Shown: positions 34,166 to 46,535, counted from the first letter of the stretch. The stretch: 64,000 nucleotides of DNA from Catonia carolina (GCA_035578175.1 JAQMRL010000006.1:26740393-26804392); one strand, 5' to 3'. Made by a program: numbers and translations. Notes: generated by a model from the sequence alone, not told the origin.

Positions 34166-34397
34166 TATTATAAAAAAAAAGTTTTTTTAACATTTTATTG
34201 TGTAGAATTTTTATGGCGTTAAAAATTACCAAAACCTTACTATGAACATGTACATGCGGACTAGGCAGTTGAACCCATTCATTAGCTAGTCTGTTTACAA
34301 AGTACTACTGTTTTTAAGTTCCGACAAATTTTCTGGATTTTCAACAGTTAATTAATTTCTAATCTAGTAAAATTATATGTTTCAGAAGTGGTTTTTT

Positions 34398-34526
34398 ACT
34401 TTCCTTGCCTATATGAATATGTAGGAAGGAAAGTATTGTTTTCATGTCGATTTTTCGAAATCGAGTTTTCACCGGATCTACACGTTTTCAGACCCCTTGA
34501 ACCCAAAAAACATGTTTTTAGCAATT

Positions 34527-34570
<44 letters not shown>

Positions 34571-35338
34571 CAGAATATCTCAAGAACGGAACATCGTACG
34601 AACTTGAAACTTGAAACTTAAGTTACATACCACTACCGGACCCGACACGACATTTTCATCAAAATCGGTCAACCGGAAGTAGTAGTTTATTCGTGTAATT
34701 TTTCACTTTTTTGCGATTTTCTCAAAAACTGGTCCTACGATTTTTTTTTTAAATCGCCTTATTTACTAAATTTTTTATGCTCTACAAGATAGGGTAGGCG
34801 CCATGTTTGCTGAAATTCTTGGTGAGGCTGTTTTCACGTAAAAAAATTGTGTTTTAAGATTGCAGCTTTAACATGCATTTTAACGCCAAAATGTATAATA
34901 AAAGTTATAGAGAATTTAAAATCTTACAACTTTTATATCAAACATTTTTTTGTATAACGCTTAGTTTACCGGTAATTCGCGATTTTCTGTTTTTTTCTCA
35001 CGAAAACTCGTGAGAAAAATCGATTTTTTAAAGATTTCAACCTTATTATGCATTTTATGACAAAAAAGTATAATCAAATTTGTAGAAAATTAAAAGATCT
35101 AGCCTACAAGTTTTATTTCAAGCGTTTTTTTCTACAGAGCCTAGTTTAACGTGAAAGAGTGATTTACCGTATTTTAAAGCCAAACTGAGATTAATTTTCA
35201 GTTTGCATCTTTCAATCATGATTAAAATTAGGTTATGTTAGGTTTTTGCTTATTTCTAATGTTTTATTACTAATATTAGGTTAATTTGGTCAATATTTGC
35301 ATTGGCAAGAGAAAGTCGTGTGGGTATTTCACACCAGA
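34398..35338 (+). mobile_element. H14: HINE repeat, full length
   Basis: It starts ACTTTCCTTGCC (one TC lost), ends GGCAAGAGAAAGT, stem-loop, CCAGA. A perfect (GT)n tract of over 20 units lies at 34,528-34,568. Confidence 0.86.
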
Positions 35339-35951
35339 TTTTTTTTTTATTAGTAGTTTTAGTTATTAATGTAATTTTTACTAAAAGTGCCGTTCAAACA
35401 AGTATGAATTTATGTTTTAGAATAGTAGGCAACATGTAAATTGGGTATAATAGCAACAGTCAGACAAGCGCCTTCGTTTCTCTTCCTTTCAGTTTACCTA
35501 TTCCAAATACCATTGTTCGCGTATTCCATAGCTCCATAGCTCATGTCCCACATTACATACTCCACCAAATGCTGTTTACTGTTTATTCCACGCCAATAAT
35601 TGCTTTGTACTGGCGTTGCTTCACCACCCTATCAGTTTCAACGCTCTTATTGTTATAAAATTTTGTACTAACAGTGGAATATCATGACTACGAATTACCG
35701 AACATTACCACTCGAATTAAACGTACCTAATATCTTAACAAGACTTTCTTTAGTAATTTCAAAAGGAATTACGATTTTTTTTTGAATTAACACGAGTTAC
35801 GATATTATAAAGAGAAGAGAAAATATTTTGAGTAATGTCAATGCTCGATTTAATGGACTAATTGGGGGATACCGATATCCTTTGTTGTGAAAGTCCGTTA
35901 TATTGAAAGTAATTCAGATATAACACAATCGGTCACTTATGTTTCTGTATT
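35339..35951. other. Unassigned stretch with a GC-richer patch
   Basis: 35,460-35,640 is richer in G/C than its surroundings (CCATAGCTCCATAGCTCATG) but has no long ORF or known repeat. Confidence 0.35.
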
Positions 35952-36035
35952 ATTAAATTGCCCAGAACTGGCAGGTGGAGTGTTAAATTAATTGCACTCG
36001 ATCAACTAGTTCCAGGGCTACAAAAAATAATTCTC
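35952..36035 (-). mobile_element. SINE-B copy 5, fragment
   Basis: About 84 bp from GCCCAGAACTGGCAGGTGG to CAAAAAATAATTCTC match the tail-side end of SINE-B. Confidence 0.5.
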
Positions 36036-36082
36036 TTATATAGTTCTAAATCTATCTAAATTCTATCTAGTTCTAGTTTTAA

Positions 36083-36427
36083 GTTCTCTTATGAGGTGTA
36101 GTATATTACCCATTTTGTTTAATATTTATTTGGATGACGTGATCAGAAGGTGGAAGTCTCAAATACAAATTGGTATTCTCATAGGAGAAGATATAGTTGT
36201 AAACTGCCTATTATTTGCCGATGACCTGATAGTGCTGTAGGAGAATGAGAATGACCTGCAGAGGTTACTCTTCATACTGAACAAATTCTGCAAAGAATAA
36301 AAGTTGACAGTTTCGACGAAGAAGACAAAGGTGATGGGATCCAGGGGGAAGGAGCCATTCAGAAGCAAAATTGTTATAGATAATAATATTTTGGAACACA
36401 AATTTCAGCTACAGCTTGAAGCAGTGT
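36083..36427 (+). pseudogene. LINE reverse-transcriptase fragment with FADD box
   Basis: The plus strand reads LPILFNIYLDDVIRRW, then LLFADDLIVL with the catalytic FADD at 36,214-36,225, then LNKFCKE, KLTVSTKKTKVM and FRSKIVIDN. This is RT domain motif 4 to the thumb start of an insect LINE. TAG at 36,238-36,240 and a further TAA break the frame. It continues a damaged copy only; no endonuclease or end is nearby. Confidence 0.8.
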
Positions 36428-36429
36428 TT

Positions 36430-37301
36430 GAAACCGCGTATCTCATCAAGTAAAAAAAAAAAATAAAATTTCAGCTACGGCTCATTTTCATTCCCTTATT
36501 TTAAGGTGAAACTGTATGACGGTTCTAACTGAAAATTTTTATTTTCGGTTTTTTATGTTTTTCAATTGTTTAGGCCTAGTTCAACCACAAAAACTTTAAA
36601 TTACGCGAAAAATAGTACTTTAATGATAAAAAATTAAGTTTTTAGGAAGTTTACCAAGAAAAATAATCGTGTCAACAAGAACGAATATTTTTCATAATTT
36701 TATATGGATCGTTTTAGAGCAAAGGGAATTTTAGTACTTTAAAAATACCTTCGTTACTGTTTTTAATTATATTATCAGCCATTGGTTCATCTTTGTAACC
36801 AACTGTTGATGGGAAATTCACTTGTTTGTGTTGATTTGAAATCGTTGTAATACGCAAAACACGTAGAAAACAATTTACAAAAATTTTATGTTATTCGTAA
36901 TTTTAAAAAAATGATGTGGTCCAAAGATTAAATTCAAAAAAATATCAGTAGCTCGAGAAGAAACCCGAAACCTATAGAGTGTAAAGTTTCATTTCCCTAT
37001 CTTTTACCAATCCTGTGAAAAATGTCAAACCTAAAAATAGCAAATTTAACATTGGCGGGATGCAAAGTACAGTTTCTCCTTAAAGAGATCTATCCATTTA
37101 ATAAATGTATTTCAAACGCTGTAGCGTTCGTTTTAACTCGTAGAAACGAAAATAACAATATTTTTTTTAAACGCTCTAATTCTTTTACCTTTACTGAAAG
37201 GCTGAATTTTAGCTGACAGTAATTAGAAAATATACAGGAACACTCCTCTAAAATATCATATTTTTCAGCTTAAAATTGATCGTGCTACATGTTCTATCTG
37301 C
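36430..37301. other. Stretch with nothing recognised
   Basis: AT-rich, with a small ORF at 37,022-37,216 lacking any signature. Confidence 0.4.
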
Positions 37302-37692
37302 CTATAACGGGCAGATGGAGTGTTAAATTAATTGCACTCGATCTGTTGATACCAAGACTACAAAAAATAGTTCTGTTTCTTATCACTTAGTCAGCCTATG
37401 ACGGAACTATTTAAGAACAGAAGAGGTAGAGGTGTAAAAGACACTAGTCAGAGTTATTTCCTCTGAGAGTAATGAATTTCACTATACAGCCAGACCCTGT
37501 GATGAATGAAGTGAAAGTGTCATTTTTAGGGTGGAAAGTGAATGCTTTTCGGAAGGCCTGGCATGCTGATAAGCATACTCTTTCAACTCAGTGAGGAAGG
37601 CAATAGAAAACCACCTCACTCCTCATTTTTAATTAGTAAAACCTCTAGAGGTTCAAACCAGCCTTTCGGCTGTTGACCTAAACAACGACAAC
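37302..37692 (-). mobile_element. SINE-B copy 6, near full length
   Basis: CCTATAACGGGCAGATGGAG to CTTTCGGCTGTTGACCTAAAC; about 390 bp, opposite in direction to copies 3, 4 and 7. Confidence 0.65.
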
Positions 37693-38466
37693 ATGTTCTA
37701 AAACATGAACTAAGTGAAAATTTCGCTAAAAAACGGGTACATATTTTGTTTTCAAATGGCTAGAAAATACCTAATACACTCCTGCTTTTCGTAATTTATA
37801 CGAATAAAATAATAAAAAATCCAAGCTTTAAAACAAGCCGTACCTGAATTTTTTATGTTTTTTTTAATTGGTGAGATATTTGGTTCCAAACACAGGCTTC
37901 ACCTCCCATTTTACGTACCAATTAACCCGTTAAATCGAGCATGGATTGTATTCACATATTACAAACAGCATGCGGCGGACATGTGAACTCAAAGCGCTTC
38001 GGTAGTCATACGTGATATTACGGGAATGTGAGCTTTCGAGTTTACGGAGCTGTCAGATTTGTCACTTTACCTGATTAATAATATTGGTTAAGTTCGGAGC
38101 GAATCGCAACTCTGGTTGTCACATTGGCCTTCTCTCTAATCAATCATTTGTAAAAGATGTCCAGGTTTATGAATTTCCTTTCGCTGATATTTTAGCTCGA
38201 CAATAATACTACAACCACCTATTGTTTGTAATTGTTATTGTAATTTATAAAATTGTATCCAGTAAAAAAAAAAAAAATTACGGTGATACTTCAATTTCTT
38301 TTACTAATAATAAAATCAGAACTTCACAAAATAATCAATATGAAATTTAAAAAATGAAAACCGGAAATGAAATTGAACGTTTAAATCCCACGATAACTGT
38401 TAAAATAACTATTAAAACTCACGCCATTCATTAGTTACGATTACAAATCAAAACTAAGTCGACGAT
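37693..38466. other. Stretch with nothing recognised
   Basis: A somewhat GC-richer part at 37,960-38,130 shows no ORF or repeat I can name; a 13-A run lies near 38,265. Confidence 0.35.
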
Positions 38467-38598
38467 GATTTTGGGACGATACATAAAAATGTTAAAGTAC
38501 AGAACTAGGAAAGACACAAGTTTAAAGTTGTATAAAACAATGGCGATAACTGTGATACTATATGGAAATGAGGAGCGGACACTTCCAAGCGGGAAGAA
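38467..38598 (+). pseudogene. LINE ORF2 fragment (post-RT region)
   Basis: Reads RTRKDTSLKLYKTMAITVIL then YGNEERTL, matching the LYK.M..P.LLYG.E.W.L block that follows the RT in RTE-like LINEs. About 44 codons, joined at its right to SINE-D. Confidence 0.7.
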
Positions 38599-38607
38599 AA
38601 TATTGTA

Positions 38608-38757
38608 GCCGCCTCCGTAGGTTAGTGATAGCGCGCTAGCCCACCGCGGGCAGGTCCTGGGTTCGATTCCCTGGAATTGTTTGCAAATTAAAACCCACCG
38701 TCAAATATTCCACCGTAGTCGCTAATGACCGAGCTGATGCGATTTTAAATAAACAAA
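38608..38757 (+). mobile_element. SINE-D (tRNA-derived)
   Basis: The head has an A-box-like GGTTAGTGATAGCGCG and a B box GGTTCGATTCC; the tail reads ACCGTAGTCGCTAATGACC and ends in A-rich sequence. Part of the tail recurs near 48,275-48,310. Confidence 0.7.
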
Positions 38758-38761
38758 AAAA

Positions 38762-39537
38762 ATATGGTGTGAAACACTTACACAAATTTCTCTTGCCAAT
38801 GCAAATAATTAACAATATAATGTAACATTAGTAATTAAACATTAGGAATAAACAAAAAAACTATCCTCAATGAACATAACCTAACTTTAATCATGAGTGA
38901 AAGACGCAAAATGAAAATCAACCTCAGTTTGGCTTAAAAATACAGAAAATCACTATTTCACGCTAAACTAGGCTCTGTAGAGAAAATGCTTGAAATAAAA
39001 GTTGTAGATCTTTTAATTTCTTATAAATTTGATTATACACTTATGTCGTAAAATGTAAAATAAGGCTGAAATCATTAGAAAATCAAGTTTTTACACATTT
39101 TCGTGAAGAAACAACAGAAAATCGCTAATTACCGCTTAACTACGCGTTATACAAAAACTTTTTGATATATATGTTGTAGGATTTTAAATTATCTACAAGT
39201 TTTATTATACGTAGGTTATACATTTTTGCGCTAAAATACATATTAAAGCCGCAAGCTTAAAAAAACAATTTTTTACGAAAAAACAGCCTCTCCAAGAATT
39301 TCAGCAGACATGGCGCCTACCCTATCCTATAGAGAATAAAAAAATTAGTAAATGAGACGATTTAAAAAAAATCGTAGGAGCCGTTTTTGAGAAAACCGCA
39401 AAAAAGTGAAAAATTACACGAATAAACTAGTACTTCCGGTTGATCGATTTTGATGAAAAAGTTCGTGTCTGGTCCGGTAGTGGTATGTAACTTAAGTTTC
39501 AAGTTCGTTCGATGTTCCGTTCTTAAGATATTCTGTT

Positions 39538-39607
<70 letters not shown>

Positions 39608-39691
39608 AATCGCAAAAAATATGTTTTTTGGGTTCAGGGGGTCTGAAAACAATACTTTTCTTCTTATATATTCATATAGGCAAGAGAAAGT
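38762..39691 (-). mobile_element. H15: HINE repeat with (CA)n/(CG)n tract
   Basis: Near full length. The microsatellite is mixed: CACACA, then CGCGCGCGCGCGCGCG (39,554-39,571), then CACACA. The segment encoding the ACACGTTTTCAG text is deleted near 39,645. Confidence 0.83.
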
Positions 39692-39957
39692 AATAAATTG
39701 CAGTGGGCGCAAAAGAGGTTTCTAAGAGCGAAGAAGGATCGAACCTGTGTAGAATAGCAGTCTATACGTGAGAATGTCATTGATCTAAGGTCAAGCTTAA
39801 TAACTTAAATGTTAAAGAATTCCAAAAAAATCATTTTCAATAACCATAATCATCAAAATAAATAATTTCTAATTAAATTAAAATTATTCTAATGAAGCTA
39901 AACTGTAAGAAGACTCTTTCCTTTTCGATACTGTCGCAATACTTTTACGAGATGTGG

Positions 39958-40883
39958 CTATTAAATAACGAGACTGACGTTGTAAAAAAAAATTATTTTT
40001 ATTTTATACATAATCACTTATTGTTACCTTCAATATACACTCCTTCTTTATCCCTACAACGCTCCATGCGAATTTTCCATGGTTGGAAACAGTGCTGGAA
40101 GTCATCTTCTGTCAGCTCCTTCAGGACACGTTCCGCTTTCTCTTTTACAGCTTCCACAGACCCAAATCTTGTCCCTTTTAATGCAGATTTCACCTTAGGG
40201 AACAGGTAGAAGTCACATGGTGCAAGATCTGGTGAATAAGGTGGATGTTCTAACACTGAGATGCTGTACTTGGCTTGGAATCTCTTGACAGATAACGCGG
40301 AATGAGCTGACGCATTGTCTTGGTAGAGAACCTATGATTTGTCCTTCCACATTTCGGGGCGTTTTTTCTTTTTCCTTACTCTTTGACGTAGTTTAGAAAG
40401 TACCTCAAGGTAGTAATATTGATTAATTGTTTGACCTTCAGGAACCTAGTGAAGGTACACAATCCCATGGATATAAAAAAAAACAGTCATCATTGCCTTA
40501 AATTTTGACTTGCTCATTCGAGCTGTTTTTGGCTCTCGGTGAAGTTCGGCTCCTCTAGCGCATAGATTGGCGCTTCGTTTCCGGATCATAAGTAAAAAAC
40601 CAAGTTTCATCACATTTTATTCTACCTGTTCCCTAAGGTGAAATCTGCATTAAAAAGGGACAAAATTTGAGTATGCGGAAGCTGTAAAAGGGAAAGCGGC
40701 ACTTGTCCTGAAGGAGCTGACAGAAGATGACTTCCAGTACTGTTTCCAACAATGGAAAATTCGCATGGAGCGTTGTAGGGATAGAGAAGAAGTGTATATT
40801 GAAGGTGACAATAAGATATTATGTATAAGATTAAAATAAAATTTTTTACAACGTCAGTCTCGTTATTTAATAGCCACACCTCG
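39958..40883 (-). mobile_element. Mariner derivative M2 with inverted 3'-end arms
   Basis: TA flanks both sides (39,956-39,957 and 40,884-40,885). The left arm is the transposase 3' end (minus), and about 262 bp at the right (40,622-40,883) is its inverted copy. The join (CAGGTAGAAT-type, complement at 40,615-40,630) is the same as in M1, so both descend from one rearranged element. Confidence 0.83.
40003..40620 (-). pseudogene. Mariner (DD34D) transposase remnant, M2
   Basis: The minus strand holds an intact C-terminal run, HPPYSPDLAPCDFYLFP to MERCRDKEGVYIEG (40,014-40,256), continuing upstream through KRFQAKYSISV. Near 40,333 a Trp codon seen in M1 (KSWVL) is TAG. The amino-terminal helix-turn-helix half is missing. 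Confidence 0.8.
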
Positions 40884-40885
40884 TA

Positions 40886-41602
40886 CAGTAGCTCTACTAC
40901 GGTAAATCCATCGCAACTACATGAGTTAAGTACACAACTGTTAATCCTACTATCTGGTACGACATAATCTTTAACAGGTAGAGTGTTAGTTCACCGTTAA
41001 AGTGCATCAGAATTTATATTTGAAATGCATTTACCAGTTTATACATAGTGTGACCTATATATGGTGTAATTTTCTCTGTCTGAATTTACGTAGCCGTCTT
41101 GTATAAACATACCTGAAGTTAACTTCATGTCTTAAATTTAATTAAAACTATTTTAGCCTACTCACAAGAAGACTGAATAAATAATTTTATTTATTTACCA
41201 CAGCATTTTGTTTGAATGTAAATTTCTAAATATTATCTAAGAGAAAACAAGCCAACGGTATCAAAGCAAGATATTTAATCTTTGTTTGTAAATCCGACTT
41301 TTATACATAAGCTATTAAGGTTCATGCAGACGGTAAAGAATAATAAATGAAAATGAAAAACGACCCGACCGGAAATCGAAATCCGGAATTCCTGGCATAA
41401 AAGCAAATTTTTCTGTAAATTTATTTATTTTTGTTTTATTCACACACATAATTTCCAAGTTACAAATTTTATATTGGTCTTTAAAACAATAAAATAAGTT
41501 AATTACTTATCCAAAACAATACATTTTCTAACTAAACTAATTTTATAACACAATAATTAACCAAACTTACAACATTATTATAACACTAACTTGAAAGAAA
41601 TG
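40886..41602. other. Stretch with nothing recognised
   Basis: No ORF, RNA or shared repeat recognised between M2 and the palindrome. Confidence 0.4.
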
Positions 41603-41872
41603 TGGTTAGGTACCTCATTCAAAATCGTGTTGAGGCACCATCAAGCTCGGAAAAAGAAAAAGAAGCCTAGAGAAAAGCTAAAAAAAATATAAATTAATTT
41701 TAGTCTTAAATGAATAGATAAAACGAAAAAGTAATCTTAGTTGTTTTTCGTTTTATCTATTCATTTAAGACTAAAATTAATGTATATTTTTTAAGCTTTT
41801 CTCTAGGCTTCTTTTTCTTTTTCCGAGCTTGATGGTGCTTCAACACGATTTTGAATGAGGTACCTAACCACA
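41603..41872. repeat. Large near-perfect palindrome (128-bp arms, 13-bp loop)
   Basis: Arms 41,603-41,730 and 41,744-41,872 pair from TGTGGTTAGGTACCTCATTC inward to AAAACGAAAAA, with few mismatches. The sequence would fold into one long hairpin if transcribed. Confidence 0.9.
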
Positions 41873-41892
41873 TTTTTGACATTTTTTAACCA

Positions 41893-42721
41893 CATTACGG
41901 TTGTCTGTAATTCTTTGTCTTCTTTTACTTTCTTGTGATTCTCTGTATATTATAGAGTAAGAAAAGTTTACAATTATACGCGTTTATATAAAATTCTTTT
42001 ACTGAATTTCTAGAATGTCTAGAATCCAAAGCTCACCAAGGGCAGCTTTATCTGTATTGTGACACTTTTTGCTAAGGTCGTTTCGGTATCTGGGTAAAAT
42101 AAATAAATACATTATCGTAAGAATTACAAAGAAGTATTTATTACACTATAAATTACAAATAATATATTATTATACGGATAATTATAATATGGATTATTAA
42201 TATAAATAATTAATTAATAAAAAATTAATTAATTAATAAATTAAAAATTAATTAATATAATATTAATTATTATAGAGGCCTATAAATTATAATATGGAAT
42301 AATAATACCATATTATATGGATAAGGACTACACTATAAAACTGAGATACGATATTTAAATATAAAATAATGATATTATCCAAATATACTCGGAAGTTTCT
42401 TGATTGTAGTAATTTAATTTATTAGTATACTCGTAGATTTAAGTAAGACTATTATTTGTAATTTATAGTGTAATAAATACTTCTTTGTAATTCTAACGAT
42501 AAAGTATTTATTTATTTTACCCAGATCCCGAAACGACCTTAGCAAAAAGTTTCACAATACAGATAAAGCTGCCCTTGGTGAGCTTTGGATTTTAGACATT
42601 CTAGAAATTCAGTAAAAGAATTTTACATAAACGCGTATAATTGTAAACTTTTCTTGTTCTACAATGTACAGAAAATCATAAGAAAGTAAAATAAGACAAA
42701 GAATTACAGACAACCGTAATG
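41893..42721. repeat. Large inverted repeat (about 271-bp arms, 286-bp loop) with LTR-like ends inside
   Basis: Arms 41,893-42,164 and 42,451-42,721 pair over CATTACGGTTGTCTGTAATT.. with few differences. Inside each arm is TGTGACACTTTTTGCTAAGG (one base differs on the right), resembling the start of the solo LTR at 32,177. The loop is TTAATTAA-rich. Confidence 0.87.
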
Positions 42722-43299
42722 TTGCGAAATTAATTCAAAGTCATGCATAGACTTTTCATGTTTTATTCCAATACACAAGCTGTAATCAACGACCGTAAAA
42801 CAAATAACGGCGAAAGGAATCAAATTATAGATCGATAATTTAAAATAACATTTATTGCAATACTTTACATTTACTCCTAGAACTATAAATATCATTTATA
42901 ATAACACATAAAAATTTAATGATGTAAATTTCAAATCTAAATTGGAGATTACGTAAAAGAAACGGTAATTGTAATAAAAAATTAAACGTTAACTATCAAT
43001 TTATTTTTGTAGAAACCGAAAATTGCTTAGCCTTTCATAAATGTTTTTAATAACTTAGTGAGTTATATTTATTACAATTTATAAAATATTTCATATAATT
43101 GTATTTCGTAATCTCATAGTACGTTAATAAAATATACCGATATTTGAATGAATTATAAAAAAACATTCATTATCAATAATGCCTTTCTTAAATTTTTTCG
43201 AGATAAAATATGGTGCTATTAAAAGATAAAAATTTTATACATAATTTTTATTTTATTACTTTGTAGTGAACATATTATTTATTTGTGTCTGTAAAATTA
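42722..43299. other. AT-rich stretch with nothing recognised
   Basis: No feature seen. Confidence 0.4.
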
Positions 43300-43478
43300 T
43301 TTTTTTCTTTTTTTTTGGTTTAACGTCCGATTATTATGCGATTACTGCTAATGCAGACGATGTAGGATAAAATCATTTTTTGTAACGTATGAAAATATGC
43401 CATGCCTAGATGGGATTTGAACCCAAGACCGCATGATTGGACGCGAGCACGTTACCAACTACGCCAATGCGGCCGGCT
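43300..43478 (-). mobile_element. SINE-C copy 2 (tRNA-derived), full length
   Basis: On the minus strand the head reads GCCGCATTGGCGTAGTTGG (A-box region) to GGGTTCAAATCCC (B box), then a body ending GTCGGACGTTAAACC-type and an A-rich tail. Confidence 0.8.
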
Positions 43479-43656
43479 GTACAATGACTTACAATAACAA
43501 ATGTGCTGAAGGTGATAGTGGTACAAAAGTGTAACATGAACGAGATGTGGAGAAAACCACCATTCATGGAGCTTTTTGGTTTTTATTTTACTAATGGAAT
43601 TCTCAATCAGTGTAGGGGTAGTTATATTTCAGTCATCGGAATTGTTTCGTTTTTTT

Positions 43657-44585
43657 ACTTTCTCTTGCCTATTATGAATATATAGGAAGGAAAGTATTGT
43701 TTTCATGTAGATTTTTCGAAATACAGTTTTTACCGGAACTACACGTTTTCAGACCCCCTGAACACAAAAAAAACATATTTTTAGCGATTGGTGTGTGTGT
43801 GTGAACAAATATTTATAGAACGGAAACATCGTACGAACTTGAAACTTAAATTAGGTACAACTTAAGGACCCGACACGAACATTTTCATCAAAATCGGTCA
43901 ACCAAAAGAAGTAGTTTATTCGAGTCATTTTTCACTTTTTTGCGAGTTTCTCAAAAACGGCTCCTACAATTTTTTAAAAATCGCCTCATTTACTAAATTT
44001 TTTATGCTCACAAGATAGGGTAGGCACCATGTCTGCTGAAATGATCAGAGAAGTTTTCACGTAAAAAAATTGTTTTTTTAAGATTGCGACTTTAATATGC
44101 ATTTTAGCTCAATAATGTATGTAATAAAAGTTGTAGAGAATTTAAATTCCTACTACTTTTATTTAAAACACTTTTTGTATAACGCTTAGTTTAGCGGTAA
44201 TTAGCAATTTTCTATTTTTTCTCACGAAAATGTGTAAAAAAATTGATTTTTAAAGATTTTCAGCCTTATTATGCATTTTACGACAAAAAAAGTGTAATTA
44301 AATTTATAGGAAATTAAAAGATCTACAACTTTTATTTAGAGCGTTTTTCTCTACAGAGCTTAGTTTAGCCTTAAAGAGTGATTTTCCGTATTTTCAAGCC
44401 AGACTGAGGTTGATTTTCATTTTGCGTCTTTCACTTAAGTGAAAATTAGGTTATGTTTATTGAGGTTAGTTAGTTTGTTTATTTCTAATGTTTTATTTTA
44501 TTACTAATGTTAAGTTACTAATGTTAAGTTTCTTGTTAATTTTTTGTATTGGCAAGAGAAAGTTATGAGAGCGTTTCACACCAAA
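43657..44585 (+). mobile_element. H16: HINE repeat, full length, diverged ends
   Basis: Starts ACTTTCTCTTGCCTATTATG, ends GGCAAGAGAAAGTTATGAGAGCGTTTCACACCAAA; the end stem-loop has two changes. The GT tract is only 5 units. Confidence 0.82.
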
Positions 44586-44587
44586 TT

Positions 44588-44845
44588 TTTTATGCTCTAT
44601 AAGATAGGGTAGGACCATGACTGCTGAAATTCTTGAGGAGAATATGCTCTCGTGGAAAAAAATGTTTTTTTTAAAGATTGTTTTTAGGAAGTTTGTTTTA
44701 AAGACACACACACACCCAATCGCTAAAACATCTTTGTTGGTTCAAGGTAAACGTGTATATCCGGTGAAAAATCGGTTTCGAAAAATCGACATGAAAACAA
44801 CACCTACTTCCGTTCCTATAGATTCATATAGGCAAGAGAAAATAA
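44588..44845. mobile_element. H17: rearranged HINE fragments, back to back
   Basis: 44,588-44,670 is a plus-oriented middle piece (AAGATAGGGTAGGACCATG); 44,705-44,845 is a minus-oriented 5' end (CCAATCGCTAAAACAT to GGCAAGAGAAAAT). The two orientations meet in a simple sequence. Confidence 0.65.
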
Positions 44846-45437
44846 ATATAGTTCTTCAATCTGTATGATTTAATAAAGAATCCATTTCTAATTTAACGAT
44901 TTTGCTCTTCCACAGCTCTGTTTAAAGTCAAAGAACCGGATTTACTTAGATACAAAAGAACGTTTCAAAAATAAATAAAATGTAGGCCGTAGTTTAGGTA
45001 CATGGTAAATATATATATATTTTTTTGATAACGTCTATTTCTGAAAAGAGTCGTCGGAAAATTAAGATTTATTTATTTATAGTAAGGAGATTGGATCTTG
45101 AAAACGGTACATATGAACATGGTGGAACATTTTAATTTTTTTGTTCAGTGAGCAACAGAAAAAACTTTCGACCGTGTCAAATATTTTTATTAACTCGCGT
45201 GTATTTTATTATACTCAAAGTCAAAACGGAAAAACCATTAGTATAACTTTAAAAAAGTGAAATAACAAAAATAAGTCGCTGGCTTTTTAAAGGTAGCAGA
45301 CCATTTTTGTTATCCCTATACTTGCAATGCTAATTTAGGTACATTTTTGTAGAAACCGTTATACCAACAAAGCTGAGCTTAGGCACATTATGTACAGAAA
45401 TTTTTTTATAGACTTTTACTAAGGTTTTTCATTTACC
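44846..45437. other. Stretch with nothing recognised
   Basis: AT-rich, no coding signal. Confidence 0.4.
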
Positions 45438-45834
45438 TTTGTTGTTTAGGTCAACAGCCGAAAGGCTGGTTTGAACCACTAGAGGTTTTACTAAGTAAAA
45501 ACGAGGAGTAAGGTGGTTTACCATTGCCTTCCTCACTGAGTTGAAAGAGTATGCTTATCAACATGCCAGGCCCTCCGAAAAGCACTCACTTTCCACCCTG
45601 CAAATGATACCTTCACTTCATTCACCACAGGGTCTGGCTGCATAGTGAAATTCATTACTCTCAGAGGAGATAACTCTGACTAGTGTCTTTTACACCTCTA
45701 CCTCTTCTGTTCTTAAATAGTTCAGTCATATAAGTGGCTGACTATGTGATAAGAAACAGAACTATTGTTTTTAGCCCTGGACAAAACAGATAGAGTGCAA
45801 TTAAAATAACACTCCACCTGCCCGTTTTGGGCAT
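45438..45834 (+). mobile_element. SINE-B copy 7, near full length
   Basis: TTTGTTGTTTAGGTCAACAGC to CCTGCCCGTTTTGGGCA, about 397 bp; retains GGTTTGAACC and the CCGAAAGGCTGG hairpin. Confidence 0.68.
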
Positions 45835-46056
45835 CATTTATCTTTATCCAATCTAAAAATAATATTTTGTTTCTTAAAAAATGCTCAAATGACGTGATTT
45901 TTATGAAAAACACACCCGAAAAATAAAAACTATCCAAAATTTTTCAAATACGTCAGCAGTAGCTATATACACAATTTAGTACTATAAAATACTGTAAAAA
46001 ATTTCACATTCCTAGGTGGAATGGTTCCTGAGATAAGTGTACCTAAATTTAAAAAA

Positions 46057-46535
46057 TCTGGTGTGAAACACTCACACAACTTTCTCTTGCCAATGCAAAT
46101 AATTAACAATATAACCTAATATTATCAATAAAACATTAGAAATAAACAAACAACATAACTTTATTTTAATCATGAGTGAATTATGCAAAATGAAAATCAA
46201 TCTCAGTTTGGCTAAAAATACGGAAAATCACTCTTTCACGTATCTCTTTCTGTAGAGAAAAATGCTGTAAATAAAAGTTGTAGATCTTTTAATTTCCTAT
46301 AAATTTAATTATACAATTTTGTTGTAAAATGCATACTAATGCTGAAATCTTAAAAATAATCGATTTTTTACACATTTTCGTGAAAAAAATAGAAAATCGC
46401 TAATTACCGCTTAACTACTATTTATGCATAAAAATGTTTGAAATAAAAGTTGTAACGTTTTAAATTCTCTACAACTTTTGTTTTAATACATTTTTGCGCT
46501 ACAATGCATATTAAAGCCGCAGTCTCAAAAAAAAT
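46057..46535 (-). mobile_element. H18: HINE repeat, 3' half
   Basis: From TCTGGTGTGAAACACTC through both tandem units to CCGCAGTCTCAAAAAAAA, where it meets H19 in opposite orientation. Confidence 0.75.

Noticed and set aside
36159..36401. Minus-strand 80-residue ORF
   Set aside because: Antisense of the plus-strand LINE RT fragment that carries the FADD box.
38640..38680. Functional tRNA genes at B-box motifs (4,925; 38,670; 43,430; 50,650)
   Set aside because: No complete cloverleaf; each motif belongs to a repeated SINE head with a downstream body.
40622..40879. Mariner sequences as a host SETMAR-like gene
   Set aside because: TA-flanked transposon ends, frameshifts and stops; no SET domain nearby.
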